Source: Anaerolineales bacterium
Lineage (GTDB): Bacteria > Chloroflexota > Anaerolineae > Anaerolineales > UBA6663
Length of the DNA: 64,000 nucleotides
Direction of reading: 5' to 3'
NCBI GenBank assembly: GCA_020850595.1
Contig: JADZEK010000147.1
Span: 1 to 64,000, forward strand
Under the pieces are notes generated by a model. It was not told where the DNA came from. It was given only the letters and a program-made list of their open reading frames with translations, and did not search any database. Position 1 is the stretch's first letter. Each line of letters opens with the position of its first letter. Positions 14,581-23,578 of this stretch are shown piece after piece. A program made the translations under genes and the position numbers.

Positions 14581-17043
14581 ATGAGTCTGCGCACTAAAAC
14601 CCTGCTGGCCGTGGGGATAACCTTGGCGGGCCTGCTGGCCCTGCTGTACTTTGCCGCCGACGAGATCCTGCTGGCCGGTTTCACGCGGTTGGAAGCACAG
14701 GACATGATCCAGAACGTGCGCCGGGCGGAGGACGCCGTGGCCGCAGAACTGGAGGCGCTCGATTCGACGGCGACTGACTACGCAGCCTGGGACGACACCT
14801 ATTCATTCGCCGCCGGCGACAACCCGACCTACGCCGAGGCCAACCTCAATAGCCAGACCTTCGCTAATCTGGGCCTGAACATCTGGCTGATCTTCAACGA
14901 TCCGGGCGAACTGTTGTACGGTCGCGCGTTCGATCTGGAGCGCGGGGCGTTTGAGCCGGTGCCGGACGCCATGCAGCCGTATCTATCACCCGCTGGGCCG
15001 CTGCTGGTCAGCAACTCGCCGGCGCCGAATTACACCGGGTTGCTGCTGGTGGGCAAACAGGTGCTGCTGTTCGCCGCGCGCCCGATCCTCACCAGCGACT
15101 TCGCCGGACCCAGCCTGGGCACCTTGATCATTGGGCGCTATCTCGATGCCGACAAGCTGAGCACTCTGGCGGAGATGACGCATTTGGGCTTGACGCTGAG
15201 CCCGGCCGGCGACCCAGCCGCGGCGCCCGACTTCCGAGCGGCCGAAGGCGCGCTATCGGACACACAGGCCATCGTCGTGCAGCCCATCACGAGCGATACA
15301 GTCGCGGGGTATGTCTTTCTGCGCGACGTTTCCAGCCGCCCGATTGCCGTGCTGCGGGCCGAAACGCCGCGCGGCATCGTGCGGGAAGGACGGGAGACGG
15401 TGACGTTCTTCCTGCTGGCTCTGGTGGCGGCCGGGCTGATCTTCGGCGGCCTGGTGTGGGGGCTGCTGGAACGACTGGTCCTGGCGCGGCTGGGTCAGCT
15501 CAGCCGCAGTGTGACCGCCATTGGCAGCAGCGGCAACACGGAGGCGCGTGTGCCGGAAGGCGGACGAGATGAGCTGGCGCGCGTCGCGGCGGCAATTAAC
15601 GACATGCTCGAGCGGCTGAGCCGCGCCCATGCGGCTACCCGCGCCAGCGAGGAGAAGTTTCGCAAGCTGGCGGAGACCTCGGCTGCGGCGATCTTTATCA
15701 CCCAGGGGCCGCACCTGCGCTACGCCAATGCGCGCGCGGAGGCGCTGACGGCTTCGCCGGAAAGCGAACTGGTTAGCTGGCCGCTGCACCCCCCGGCCCC
15801 ACCGGCGGTGGACACTGCGACTCGGGCAGCCAACGCGGGCGAGACGAAGCGGGCAGGGCAGCAGGAGGTGCAGGTGGTCAGCCCGCAGGGCGGCGCGCGA
15901 TGGCTGGAGGTGACGGCCGGGCCAATTGAGTTTGAGGGCGCGCCCGCTACGATTGCGACCGCCTACGACATCACTGACCGCAAGCAAGCGCAGATGGAAC
16001 TGCTGGAACTCAACGACCAACTCTCACGCCTGGTGGGACAATTGGAACGGCGGAATGGCGAGAGCAGCCAACTCTCGCAACTGAGCGATCTGCTGCAAGC
16101 CTGTCCCACGGTCGAGGAGAGCTATGGCGTGATCGGCCAATTCTTGCCGCGGCTGCTGCCGGAGTTGGGCTGTGCACTGTACCTATACCGGGCGTCACGC
16201 GACCGGCTGGAGGCGGTGGCCACAGCGGGGACACTGACAAGCAACCCGCGAGATCAAGCGCTCGGACCCGACACGTGCTGGGGGCTGCGGCTGGGCCGCA
16301 CGCGCAGCACAGGCGATGGCGCGCCGGACTGTGGGCACGTGGCCGAGCCTCCGGCTGGGGGTTATCTGTGCGTCCCGATCACGGCGCGCGGCGACACGCT
16401 GGGGATGCTGCACATCCGGTACGCCGACGCGGCGGGTAACGGGCCAGACCCGTGGCTGGAGCGCAGACGCCTGGCGGAAACGGTGGGTGAACGGCTGGGG
16501 TTGGCGCTGGCGAATGTGAACCTGCGCGAGGCGCTGCGCCACCAGGCGATGCGCGACCCGCTGACGGGCCTGTTCAACCGCCGCTATATGCAGGAGACGC
16601 TCGAGCGGGAACTGAGCCGCGCGATCCGGAGCGGCAGCAGCGGCGCGGTGTTGTTCCTGGACCTGGACCACTTTAAGCAGTTCAACGACACACACGGGCA
16701 CAGCGCCGGCGACGCGCTGCTGCGGGAGATTGGATCGCTTTTCCGCACCCGGCTGCGAGCCGAGGACATTGCCTGCCGCTATGGCGGCGAGGAGTTCCTG
16801 CTGATCATGCCCGAGACGCCGGTGAGCGTCGCGGTGCAGCGGGCCGAGACGCTGCGGGCGGAGGTCGCGGGGCTGCATATCAAGCATTTCGATCAACTGC
16901 TGAACGCGGTGACGCTGTCGGTCGGGGTGGCGGTCTTCCCGCATCACGAAGACAGTGGGGAGTTGATTGTCCGCGCGGCGGACGAGGCGCTGTACCAGGC
17001 CAAACAAGCGGGGCGCAACCGCGTGTGCGTGGCGGACGGCTAA
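14581..17043 (+). CDS. membrane diguanylate cyclase: CHASE4-HAMP-PAS-GAF-GGDEF
   Basis: 820 residues. N-terminal membrane segment (about 8-27) and a second one (about 270-298, FFLLALVAAGLIFGGLVWGLL) enclose a CHASE4-type sensor (YAAWDDTYSF, NIWLIF). A HAMP linker follows, then a PAS region (FRKLAETSAAAIFI), a coiled coil (LNDQLSRLVGQLE), a GAF-like domain (about 500-645) and a C-terminal GGDEF domain. The cyclase signature is GGEEF with the substrate motif DPLTGLFNRR and DLDHFKQFND, and RAED five residues before GGEEF is an intact inhibitory I-site. It should make cyclic di-GMP in response to an extracytoplasmic signal. Weak ribosome site GGTGGA. A TATACT near 14486 may be its promoter. Confidence 0.9.
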   Translation: MSLRTKTLLAVGITLAGLLALLYFAADEILLAGFTRLEAQDMIQNVRRAEDAVAAELEALDSTATDYAAWDDTYSFAAGDNPTYAEANLNSQTFANLGLNIWLIFNDPGELLYGRAFDLERGAFEPVPDAMQPYLSPAGPLLVSNSPAPNYTGLLLVGKQVLLFAARPILTSDFAGPSLGTLIIGRYLDADKLSTLAEMTHLGLTLSPAGDPAAAPDFRAAEGALSDTQAIVVQPITSDTVAGYVFLRDVSSRPIAVLRAETPRGIVREGRETVTFFLLALVAAGLIFGGLVWGLLERLVLARLGQLSRSVTAIGSSGNTEARVPEGGRDELARVAAAINDMLERLSRAHAATRASEEKFRKLAETSAAAIFITQGPHLRYANARAEALTASPESELVSWPLHPPAPPAVDTATRAANAGETKRAGQQEVQVVSPQGGARWLEVTAGPIEFEGAPATIATAYDITDRKQAQMELLELNDQLSRLVGQLERRNGESSQLSQLSDLLQACPTVEESYGVIGQFLPRLLPELGCALYLYRASRDRLEAVATAGTLTSNPRDQALGPDTCWGLRLGRTRSTGDGAPDCGHVAEPPAGGYLCVPITARGDTLGMLHIRYADAAGNGPDPWLERRRLAETVGERLGLALANVNLREALRHQAMRDPLTGLFNRRYMQETLERELSRAIRSGSSGAVLFLDLDHFKQFNDTHGHSAGDALLREIGSLFRTRLRAEDIACRYGGEEFLLIMPETPVSVAVQRAETLRAEVAGLHIKHFDQLLNAVTLSVGVAVFPHHEDSGELIVRAADEALYQAKQAGRNRVCVADG

Positions 17044-17047
17044 GCCG

Positions 17048-17893
17048 TCACCGGGCGGCCGCGCGCGCGAGAGCCGCGGCCAGGGCCGCCTGCATGTCGG
17101 CCGGGCTGTTCAACGGCGTTGCAGGGTTCGCGATAGGGCGCACCGCGCCGGTCTCCAGGTCCACCTCGACTGGGCCGTAGCGACCGGGCTGCGGGCGGCC
17201 ATGCAGCACCGCGACGTGGACATCACCCTGGTTGTAGTGCCAAAACTCCCAGGGATAGGCCATGAAGCCGTGGCGTTCCATCACGGCGGTAATGGCGGCG
17301 CGGTTGGCCTGGGCCGCGGCCGAGATGAAGGGCGTGACTAGAGGCGTTAGCTCGGACATCTCAAGATAGGGCGCGCCCCGGTCAAGCTCGCGGCCGGTGG
17401 CCCGGTCGAGCACGGAGAGGTCGAGGGCGCTGCCGGCCAAGTGGGTGCCGATCTTGGCCGAGGCGGCGATGAGGGCGCCGACGCGGCGGGTGAGGAACTC
17501 AACCGAGAGGGGTGATCCGTTCAACTCCCAACGCGCCCGCTCGAGGATGCGGTCAAAGGTGTAGGGTTGCAGGGCTAACTCGCGCTGCATGGCAGGGGTG
17601 CGCAGCCCGTCTTCGACGCGCATGACCCAGCCGCGAGCGTTGAATTCGCGGGCAGCGCCGAGGAAGGCGGCGATGAGACCAGCGCGCAGCCAGAACAGGC
17701 GCGGCCGCCCGCCGACGTGGGCGCGCTGGGAAAACTCAACCTGGAGGCCCGCGGCGGCGGCGGCCGGCTGCAAGGGGCGCAGAGGCTCGCCACATTCAAC
17801 AACAGGGTGCGCGCTAACCCGGTCCATGAAGGCCGCGGCCAGGTCCATCTGCTCGGCCCAAAACGCCCGGCGGTGTTCGGCTCCGTCACGCAT
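17048..17893 (-). CDS. D-Ala-D-Ala dipeptidase (VanX, M15D) family protein
   Basis: 281 residues. The zinc-peptidase motifs are present: GTHLAGSALDLSV (SxHxxGxAxD type) and the catalytic Glu with the last zinc ligand in WEFWHY. Some members cleave D-Ala-D-Ala for glycopeptide resistance or wall recycling; no VanH/VanA partners are near, so a recycling or other dipeptidase role is more likely. No signal peptide. The stop is only 4 bases from the stop of the convergent cyclase gene. The selD gene lies 46 bases upstream on the same strand. Confidence 0.8.
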   Translation of the reverse strand: MRDGAEHRRAFWAEQMDLAAAFMDRVSAHPVVECGEPLRPLQPAAAAAGLQVEFSQRAHVGGRPRLFWLRAGLIAAFLGAAREFNARGWVMRVEDGLRTPAMQRELALQPYTFDRILERARWELNGSPLSVEFLTRRVGALIAASAKIGTHLAGSALDLSVLDRATGRELDRGAPYLEMSELTPLVTPFISAAAQANRAAITAVMERHGFMAYPWEFWHYNQGDVHVAVLHGRPQPGRYGPVEVDLETGAVRPIANPATPLNSPADMQAALAAALARAAAR

Positions 17894-17939
17894 GCGCTGC
17901 GGCTCCGGCAGCTAGATTGATCGCGCGCCAACCCGCGGC

Positions 17940-19001
17940 TCAGCGCACCCAGACTTCGCCGTGGCCGGTTTCGACCGCGCCGATAATATAGGCTGGTTCG
18001 CCCGCGGCGTGCAGGCGCTCGACCAACTCGGGCAAGTGCGCCGCGGCCACGGCGATGAGCAAACCGCCGGAGGTTTGCGGGTCGTAGAGTTGACGCTCCT
18101 GCCAGGGGGTGAGGCCGAGGGCGGGCGCGGGCCGGGCCCATTTGGAGTAGAAGCGCTGGTTGCGTTCGGCCCCGCCGGGGAAGTGGCCGGCCTCGGCGTA
18201 GGGGCGCGCTCCCGGCAGCCATGGCAGGGCGGCATACTCTAGGATGAAGGCCACATCGGCCAGGTGAGCCATCTCGTGGGCGTGGCCCAGGAGGCCAAAG
18301 CCGGTGACGTCGGTGACGGCGCGCACGCCGGTAACGGCCTGGGCGGCCTCGCTGGCGCGACGGTTGAGGTGCACCATGCCGGCGATGGCCTCGGCGAGGT
18401 CGGCAGGGGCCGCGTGACCGCCTTTGGCGGCGGTGATGATGACGCCGGTACCGAGGCGTTTGGTGAAGATCAGCCGGTCACCCGGCCGGGCGCCGCCCTT
18501 GGTGAAGAGGCGATCGGGATGAACGAGGCCAGTGACGGCCAACCCATATTTAGGCTCCGAATCGGTGATGGTGTGGCCGCCGGCGATGGCGGCTCCGGCC
18601 TCGCGCACTTTGTCGGCGCCGCCGCGCAGGATGGCGCTGATGACGCCAGCGGGCATGTCTTCGGGGAAGGCGGCCAGATTGAGGGCGAAAATGGGCCGGC
18701 CGCCCATGGCGTAAATGTCGGATAAGGCGTTGGCCGCCACGATAGCGCCGTAGGTGTAGGCGTCATCCACGACAGGCGGGAAGAAGTCGGCGGTCGCGAT
18801 GATAGCCTGATCGGGCGACAGGCGATAGACCGCCGCGTCGTCGGGCTGGGCCAGGCCGACGATGAGGTGAGGATAGTCCGCAGGTGTGAACTGGCCGGCG
18901 AGCGGCTGAAGGACCTGGGCGAGCGCGGCCGGGCCGAGCTTGGCGGCGCAACCGGCGCACGCGGCGAGGCTGGTAAGCTTGAGGGTAGGTTCGACCGACA
19001 T
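17940..19001 (-). CDS. selD: selenide, water dikinase
   Basis: 353 residues, full length. The N-terminal catalytic segment ACAGCAAKLGP supplies the Cys and Lys equivalent to the essential Cys17 and Lys20 of the E. coli enzyme (Cys form, no Sec codon); the second Cys of GCGCK is Ala here. Further AIRS-type ATP-binding features: PDDAAVYRL, IATADFFPPVVDD, AMGGRPIFALNLAAFP and GGHTITDSEPKYG. The enzyme makes selenophosphate from selenide and ATP. No selA/selB or selenocysteine tRNA is in the window; the divergent neighbours xdhC and yqeB point to delivery of labile selenium to molybdenum hydroxylases. GGAG lies 7 bases before the ATG; TATAAT at 19039-19034. Confidence 0.93.
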   Translation of the reverse strand: MSVEPTLKLTSLAACAGCAAKLGPAALAQVLQPLAGQFTPADYPHLIVGLAQPDDAAVYRLSPDQAIIATADFFPPVVDDAYTYGAIVAANALSDIYAMGGRPIFALNLAAFPEDMPAGVISAILRGGADKVREAGAAIAGGHTITDSEPKYGLAVTGLVHPDRLFTKGGARPGDRLIFTKRLGTGVIITAAKGGHAAPADLAEAIAGMVHLNRRASEAAQAVTGVRAVTDVTGFGLLGHAHEMAHLADVAFILEYAALPWLPGARPYAEAGHFPGGAERNQRFYSKWARPAPALGLTPWQERQLYDPQTSGGLLIAVAAAHLPELVERLHAAGEPAYIIGAVETGHGEVWVR

Positions 19002-19333
19002 GATTATCTCCGCCCCCTAAATGGCGCGAGTTCATTATAAGCGGGCTGAAGGCCGGGCGCATTGGGCGCAGCCGCGTTTTGGAAAGACGTCGGCGACGGC
19101 AGAACGGAGAAACGGGGGGGCGGGCGGACGCAGATAGAAGCGTATGCGTCGGCACAGCCGGAGGCACCAACGCCGCATTGGCCAGAGGCAGTGGGCGCCG
19201 CCAGCGTGACTAAGCCGAGCGGAAACGGCCGGTAAATGCCAGAATGGAGGAGTGTTCTGGGCTATAATCCGCCTGGTTAACCCCTGCGCCACCAGCCGGA
19301 GGCCGGCCGGCGCAGCACCCAGTGGAGGTACGT
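19002..19333. promoter_or_regulatory. divergent selD / xdhC promoter region
   Basis: Minus-strand TATAAT at 19039-19034 serves selD; plus-strand TATAAT at 19263-19268 serves xdhC. The 220 bases between them contain no supportable gene and no riboswitch that I recognise. Confidence 0.5.
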
Positions 19334-20503
19334 TTGCAGGAATTTCTGAGCGTCGCGCAAGCGGCGGCAGAGGCCGCCGCCCGGGGCGAGCCAGCCGTGC
19401 TGGCGTCACTGGTGCGGGTACGCGGCTCATCGCCGCGACACGGCAGCGCGCGAATGCTCGTCTGGCCGGACGGCCGGATCGCCGGCACGATCGGCGGCGG
19501 CACGCTGGAGTGGCGCGTCATGGAGCACGCCCGCCAGGTGCTGGCGGAGGGACGCCCTCGCTATAGCAACTATGTGTTTGATACGCACGGCCGGCCCGAC
19601 AGCGTGGGTCTGTGCGGCGGCAGCGTGGATGTGCACCTTGACCTGCACGTAGCCGAGTTCGCGCGCCTGGCAAGGGCGGCGGGCGAGGCGGTGGAGGCGG
19701 GTGAACGCGTGGCGCTGGCGACGGTGGTGCGCGAGGGCGAGGCCGCGCCGGCGCGCGCCGAGACTCGGCTGCTGGCTTATGCCGACGGCCGCGTCCTGGG
19801 CCGCGTGGGACCGGAGGCGCTTCAGGCGCAGGTCACGGTTGAGGCACGCAACGCGCTGGCAGACAACCAGTCGCGGCTAGCGACGATCGCGGGCGAGGCG
19901 GCGGCGCAGCCCACGCTGGTGCACTGCGATGTGCTGCGGCCCGAACCAACGCTGTTGATCGTGGGCGCGGGACATGTGGCGCGGCCGCTGGCGAGCATGG
20001 GCGCGCAACTGGGGCTGCGCGTGCAGGTGGTGGACGACCGGCCCGAGTGGGCGAGCCGCGAGCGGTTTCCGGAACCCATTGAACTCGGGTTGACAACCTA
20101 CCAACCGGAGGGCGAAATCTTGGGGCCGATCCCGTTTAAGATGACGCCTTCAACCTACGTGATCGTGGCAACGTGGGGCTACGACCTGCCGGCGATGGCA
20201 CAGGCATTGGAGCAGGCGCCGGCTTTGATTGGGCTGGTAGGCAGTCCGACGAAGTCGCGCTTGTTGTTCCAACGGCTGCTGCAAGCGGGCTACCCCCGCG
20301 ACCGGGTGCAGGCGATCCGCGCGCCGATGGGGCTGGACGTGGGCGCGGAAAGCCCGGCGGAGATTGCCGTCTCGATCCTGGCGGAGGTGTTGAGCACGCG
20401 ACGCCACGGCTCGGGCCGGCCGCTGCGCGAGGTGCGCGGGGCGCGGATTGACAGCCTCTTCACGGAGGCGAAGCCGGCCAACGCGGCAGCGCCCACGCCC
20501 TAG
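19334..20503 (+). CDS. xdhC: XdhC/CoxI family molybdenum hydroxylase maturation protein
   Basis: About 389 residues. The N-terminal XdhC_CoxI domain is seen in GSSPRHGSARMLV, IAGTIGGGTLEW and VGLCGGSVDV; the C-terminal Rossmann domain contains LLIVGAGHVARPLASMGAQ, VVDDRPEWA, YVIVATWGYD and GLDVGAESPAEIAVSILAE. XdhC proteins bind molybdenum cofactor, promote sulfuration (or selenation) and insertion into xanthine dehydrogenase-type enzymes. I prefer the TTG start at 19334 because GGAGG lies 5 bases before it; the GTG at 19322 overlaps that site. First gene of an operon with yqeB and an SsnA-like gene. Confidence 0.9.
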   Translation: MQEFLSVAQAAAEAAARGEPAVLASLVRVRGSSPRHGSARMLVWPDGRIAGTIGGGTLEWRVMEHARQVLAEGRPRYSNYVFDTHGRPDSVGLCGGSVDVHLDLHVAEFARLARAAGEAVEAGERVALATVVREGEAAPARAETRLLAYADGRVLGRVGPEALQAQVTVEARNALADNQSRLATIAGEAAAQPTLVHCDVLRPEPTLLIVGAGHVARPLASMGAQLGLRVQVVDDRPEWASRERFPEPIELGLTTYQPEGEILGPIPFKMTPSTYVIVATWGYDLPAMAQALEQAPALIGLVGSPTKSRLLFQRLLQAGYPRDRVQAIRAPMGLDVGAESPAEIAVSILAEVLSTRRHGSGRPLREVRGARIDSLFTEAKPANAAAPTP

Positions 20504-20558
20504 GGGCCGGGTTGGGCGGCCATGATCCCCTGACCATCACCGAAAGGCGTTCGGAAGG

Positions 20559-21371
20559 ATGTCTGTTCTGATTCGCGGGGGCGGCGATCTGGCTAGCGGG
20601 GTGGCGCTGAGGCTGCGCCGCGCCGGGATGCCGGTGATCGTGACTGAACTGCCCAATCCGCTGGCGGTGCGGCGGGCGGTGGCGTTCTCAGAGGCGATCC
20701 GCGCCGGGACAGTGACGATTGAGGGCCAGGTGGGCACGCTGATCGCCGAAGCGGGCGACACGGCGCAAATACGCGCGACGCTGACGGCGGGCCAGATCGC
20801 GGTGCTGATTGACCCAGAGGCGCACACCATCCGGCGGCTGAAACCGGCCGCGGTGGTAGATGCGCGGCTGTTGAAACAGGTGGTGAGCCGGCCGGCCGAC
20901 CCGGTGGCTTTGCTGATCGGCCTGGGTCCGGGCTTCACGCCGGGTGTGAACTGCCAAGCGGCGGTGGAGACGGCGCGCGGCCCGGCGCTGGGGCGGGTGT
21001 ATTGGGATCAGCCCGCGTCGGCTGACACGGGCCAGCCAGACCCGGTGATGGCCCAGACCGGCACGCGGGTGCTGCGAGCGCCCGCGACGGGCGTGCTGAC
21101 GAGCCGGGCCAGGATTGGGGCAGTGGTGGAGGCGGGCGAGTTGATCGCGGAGGTGGCGGGCCGGCCGCTGCACGCGGCGTTTCGCGGGGCGCTGCGCGGG
21201 CTGCTGCCGACCGGCATGCCCGTGACGGCGGGCCTGAAGATCGGCGATTTGGACCCACGCGCCGAGGCCGGCCTGTGTTTCCAGGTGTCGGACAAGGCGC
21301 TGGCGATGGGCGGGGCCGTGCTGGAGGCCCTGCTGACGCGAGCAGAGGTGCGCGCGCACCTCTGGGATTGA
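20559..21371 (+). CDS. yqeB: selenium-dependent molybdenum hydroxylase system protein YqeB
   Basis: 270 residues. The family signature is at the N-terminus: LIRGGGDLASGVALRLRRAG, followed by TELPNPLAVRRAVAFSEAI; later DARLLK, GLGPGFTPGVNC and a biotinyl/lipoyl-like barrel (VLRAPATGVL ... IGAVVEAGELIAEV). YqeB (EF2563 family) was defined by co-occurrence with orphan SelD and selenium-dependent molybdenum hydroxylases; it is thought to take part in selenium incorporation into the cofactor. GGAAGG lies just upstream of the ATG. It sits between xdhC and an amidohydrolase. Confidence 0.88.
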   Translation: MSVLIRGGGDLASGVALRLRRAGMPVIVTELPNPLAVRRAVAFSEAIRAGTVTIEGQVGTLIAEAGDTAQIRATLTAGQIAVLIDPEAHTIRRLKPAAVVDARLLKQVVSRPADPVALLIGLGPGFTPGVNCQAAVETARGPALGRVYWDQPASADTGQPDPVMAQTGTRVLRAPATGVLTSRARIGAVVEAGELIAEVAGRPLHAAFRGALRGLLPTGMPVTAGLKIGDLDPRAEAGLCFQVSDKALAMGGAVLEALLTRAEVRAHLWD

Positions 21372-21402
21372 GGCGGCCCAGGACGGGGGAGGCCAGGCAC
21401 CG

Positions 21403-22743
21403 ATGTCCATCCTCATTCGTCAGGCGCGCTACTTGATTCGCAGCGCCGACCGGGTTGAGCGCGACGTGGATGTGCTGATCCATGGCCGCCGCATTGCGGC
21501 GATCGGGCCGAACCTGGAAGCGGAGCTGACGACGGCCGGGAAAATGACCGTGCTGGACGGCCGAGCGCGGGCGGTGATGCCGGGGCTGATCAACGCGCAC
21601 ACGCACTTGTACCAGTGCGTGCTGCGCGGCCTGCACAGCGACCTGCCCCTGGAGCCGTGGCTGCAGGCGGTGGTGTTCCCTTACCGCCGCCAGGCGCGGC
21701 TCGCGTACCCCGACGAGGCGATGATGGTGGCGGCCAGCCGCGCCGGGTGCGCGGAGATGTTGAAGAACGGCACCACGGCCTTTATTGACATGGACTCGAC
21801 GATCGGCGCGGCGTGGCGGGCGTGGCAGGAAATGGGCATTCGCGGCGCGGCGGCGTTTAACGTGGCCAACGCCCAGATACCGCCTGAGCTAGTGGCGCCG
21901 CTGGCGGATATACAGCGGCGGGTGCTGGAGCAGCTGGCGGAGTGCCGCGCGCTGGCAGCCGAAACGCCGACGCTGAGTTTTATGATCGCCGCCGCGTCGC
22001 CGCAGATGTGCTCGCGGCCGCTGTTGGAGTGGATCGCCGCTACAGCCGAGGCGGAGGGGATCATGATCCACGGGCACTGCGCGGAGACGGCGGTGGAGTT
22101 CCGCGAGACGGTAGACGAGACCGGGTTCACGCCGGTCGGCTGGCTGGCGGAGGCGGGGATGCTCACGCCGCACACTTCGCTGGCGCATTGCGTGCACGTC
22201 ACGCCCGCCGACCGAGCGCTGTTGGCCGAGCACGAAACCATCCCGGTGCATTGCCCGAAGAGCAACATGAAGCTGGCCAGCGGTGTGTCGCCGGCGCCGG
22301 CGATGCTGGGCGCGGGCATCGCCGTGGCGCTGGCGAACGATGGGCCGGCGTCGAATGATCTACAGGATATGTTCGAGGAGATGCGCTTCGCGGCGCTGCT
22401 GCATAAGGTGGAGGGCCAGGCCGACGCGCTGACGGCGCAGGACGCGTTCCGCATGGCGACGGAGCACAGCGCGCGGGCGGCCGGGATTGACGCGGGCGTG
22501 CTGGACCCCGGCCGGCTGGCAGACGTGGTGCTGCTGAACCTCGAGCAGCCGCACCTGGCGGCCCCGGGCGAGATCGTGCCGCTGCTGGTGTACTGCGCCC
22601 AGGGGCGCGATGTGGATACGGTGATTGTGGACGGCCGGATTGTGGTGGCCGGCGGGCGGCTGACGCTGGCGGACGAGGCAGAGATTGTGGAGCGGGCGCG
22701 GAGGCTGGGGGCCGAGCGTTACCGAGCGATGACGGCCGGCTAA
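21403..22743 (+). CDS. SsnA/ATZ-TRZ-type aminohydrolase (first paralogue)
   Basis: 446 residues. A complete cytosine-deaminase-like amidohydrolase: NAHTHLYQ (metal HxH), NGTTAFIDMD, HGHCAET (metal His and catalytic Glu), SLAHCVHVTP (catalytic His), HCPKSNMKL and ALANDGPAS (metal Asp). This set supports hydrolytic deamination of a purine, triazine or similar heterocycle. Its genomic place after xdhC and yqeB parallels ssnA in enterobacterial selenium-linked clusters, though by sequence the gene at 56439 is closer to SsnA. A close paralogue at 48528 has lost two catalytic residues. The stop codon is inside the first copy of a 16-base tandem repeat. Confidence 0.85.
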   Translation: MSILIRQARYLIRSADRVERDVDVLIHGRRIAAIGPNLEAELTTAGKMTVLDGRARAVMPGLINAHTHLYQCVLRGLHSDLPLEPWLQAVVFPYRRQARLAYPDEAMMVAASRAGCAEMLKNGTTAFIDMDSTIGAAWRAWQEMGIRGAAAFNVANAQIPPELVAPLADIQRRVLEQLAECRALAAETPTLSFMIAAASPQMCSRPLLEWIAATAEAEGIMIHGHCAETAVEFRETVDETGFTPVGWLAEAGMLTPHTSLAHCVHVTPADRALLAEHETIPVHCPKSNMKLASGVSPAPAMLGAGIAVALANDGPASNDLQDMFEEMRFAALLHKVEGQADALTAQDAFRMATEHSARAAGIDAGVLDPGRLADVVLLNLEQPHLAAPGEIVPLLVYCAQGRDVDTVIVDGRIVVAGGRLTLADEAEIVERARRLGAERYRAMTAG

Positions 22744-22788
22744 AAGAGCGGCCGGCTAAAAGAGCGACCGGCTAGGGGAGCGGCCGGC
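22734..22788. repeat. 16-base tandem repeat, about 3.4 copies
   Basis: Units at 22734-22749, 22750-22765 and 22766-22781 plus a partial unit to 22788; consensus GGCCGGCTAAAAGAGC. The first two are identical, the third has four changes. The first unit contains the stop codon of the amidohydrolase. Looks like a local slippage product; no function evident. Confidence 0.8.
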
Positions 22789-22826
22789 GGGCAGGTTGGC
22801 GTAAGAAACTCAGCCCGAATATGCCA

Positions 22827-22868
22827 AGCGGCCCGCCGTGGGACCCGAGTGTCTCACGGCGGGCCGCT
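22827..22868. terminator. long GC hairpin between convergent genes
   Basis: A 14-base perfect stem (AGCGGCCCGCCGTG with CACGGCGGGCCGCT), extendable by four inner pairs including one wobble, with a CCGAGT loop. No T tract. Located between convergent stop codons at 22743 and 22891, so a bidirectional terminator or 3'-end protection is likely. Its apex shares GAGTGTCTCA with the hairpin at 62720-62750. Confidence 0.55.
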
Positions 22869-22890
22869 AGCAGTGCGGACGGCACTGAGG

Positions 22891-23481
22891 CTAGATTTCC
22901 TGATAGCCCTTCAGGCCGATGCGTGAGACGACGCCGGTGCGCTGGAGCGCCAGGACGAGCAGCCAGGCGACGAGGCCGCCGAGCACAGCGCCGCTGATGA
23001 GGGCGGTGATGCCGCCGACGATCAGGTTGCCGGGCGTGGCCAGCCCGTAGACGAAGAGGTAGATAACATCGGCGACCAGGTTGCCGATCGCGCCACCGAG
23101 AAGGGCGGCCGGGAGGGTCGGCTTGTAGCGGAAGACTGCCAGGGAGGCGTCAACGCTGAGGCCCTGGAGGCCGGCGTAGACGATGGACAGGGCGCCGGCG
23201 GGGTTGCCGAGCAGCATTTCGAGGAAGCCCTGGATGAGGCCGTAGATGGTGGCGGCGCCCATGCGGCCGATCAGCAAACCGACCAGCACCGGGGCGATCA
23301 TGTAGACGCCCGAGGCGCCAATCCAGCCGACTGGCCCCAAGAACGCGAAGAGGGGCGTAGCCACATTCATCACGGCGAACCAAACGTACGAGTTCAACAG
23401 CGCGGCGACGACCGCAATGACGGCCATGGTGAGCAAGTCTACGGTCGAGAACATTCTGGGCTTGGCGGTTGCCTGGGTCAT
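22891..23481 (-). CDS. ECF transporter substrate-binding (S) component, YkoE-like
   Basis: About 196 residues from the ATG at 23481 (AGAGGAGA eight bases upstream). Five or six membrane segments fill the protein (VDLLTMAVIAVVAALLNSYV, YMIAPVLVGLLIG, LPAALLGGAIGNLVADVIYL, ALISGAVLGGLVAWLLVLAL), and the pattern LLGNPAG resembles YkoE. With the downstream-encoded T and fused ATPase genes it forms a dedicated ECF importer like YkoEDC of Bacillus, which takes up thiamine or hydroxymethylpyrimidine. No TPP riboswitch is visible upstream of the operon, so the substrate is open; a pterin or pyrimidine precursor is possible. Confidence 0.8.
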   Translation of the reverse strand: MTQATAKPRMFSTVDLLTMAVIAVVAALLNSYVWFAVMNVATPLFAFLGPVGWIGASGVYMIAPVLVGLLIGRMGAATIYGLIQGFLEMLLGNPAGALSIVYAGLQGLSVDASLAVFRYKPTLPAALLGGAIGNLVADVIYLFVYGLATPGNLIVGGITALISGAVLGGLVAWLLVLALQRTGVVSRIGLKGYQEI

Positions 23482-23578
23482 GGTGCGTTCTCCTCTGTAG
23501 GATGAGTGCCGGCGCAACCCCCCTGGGAGTGAGCGTGAGGAAAGTGGGTCAGGCAACCTCCTCTCAGGCGGCCGGCGG

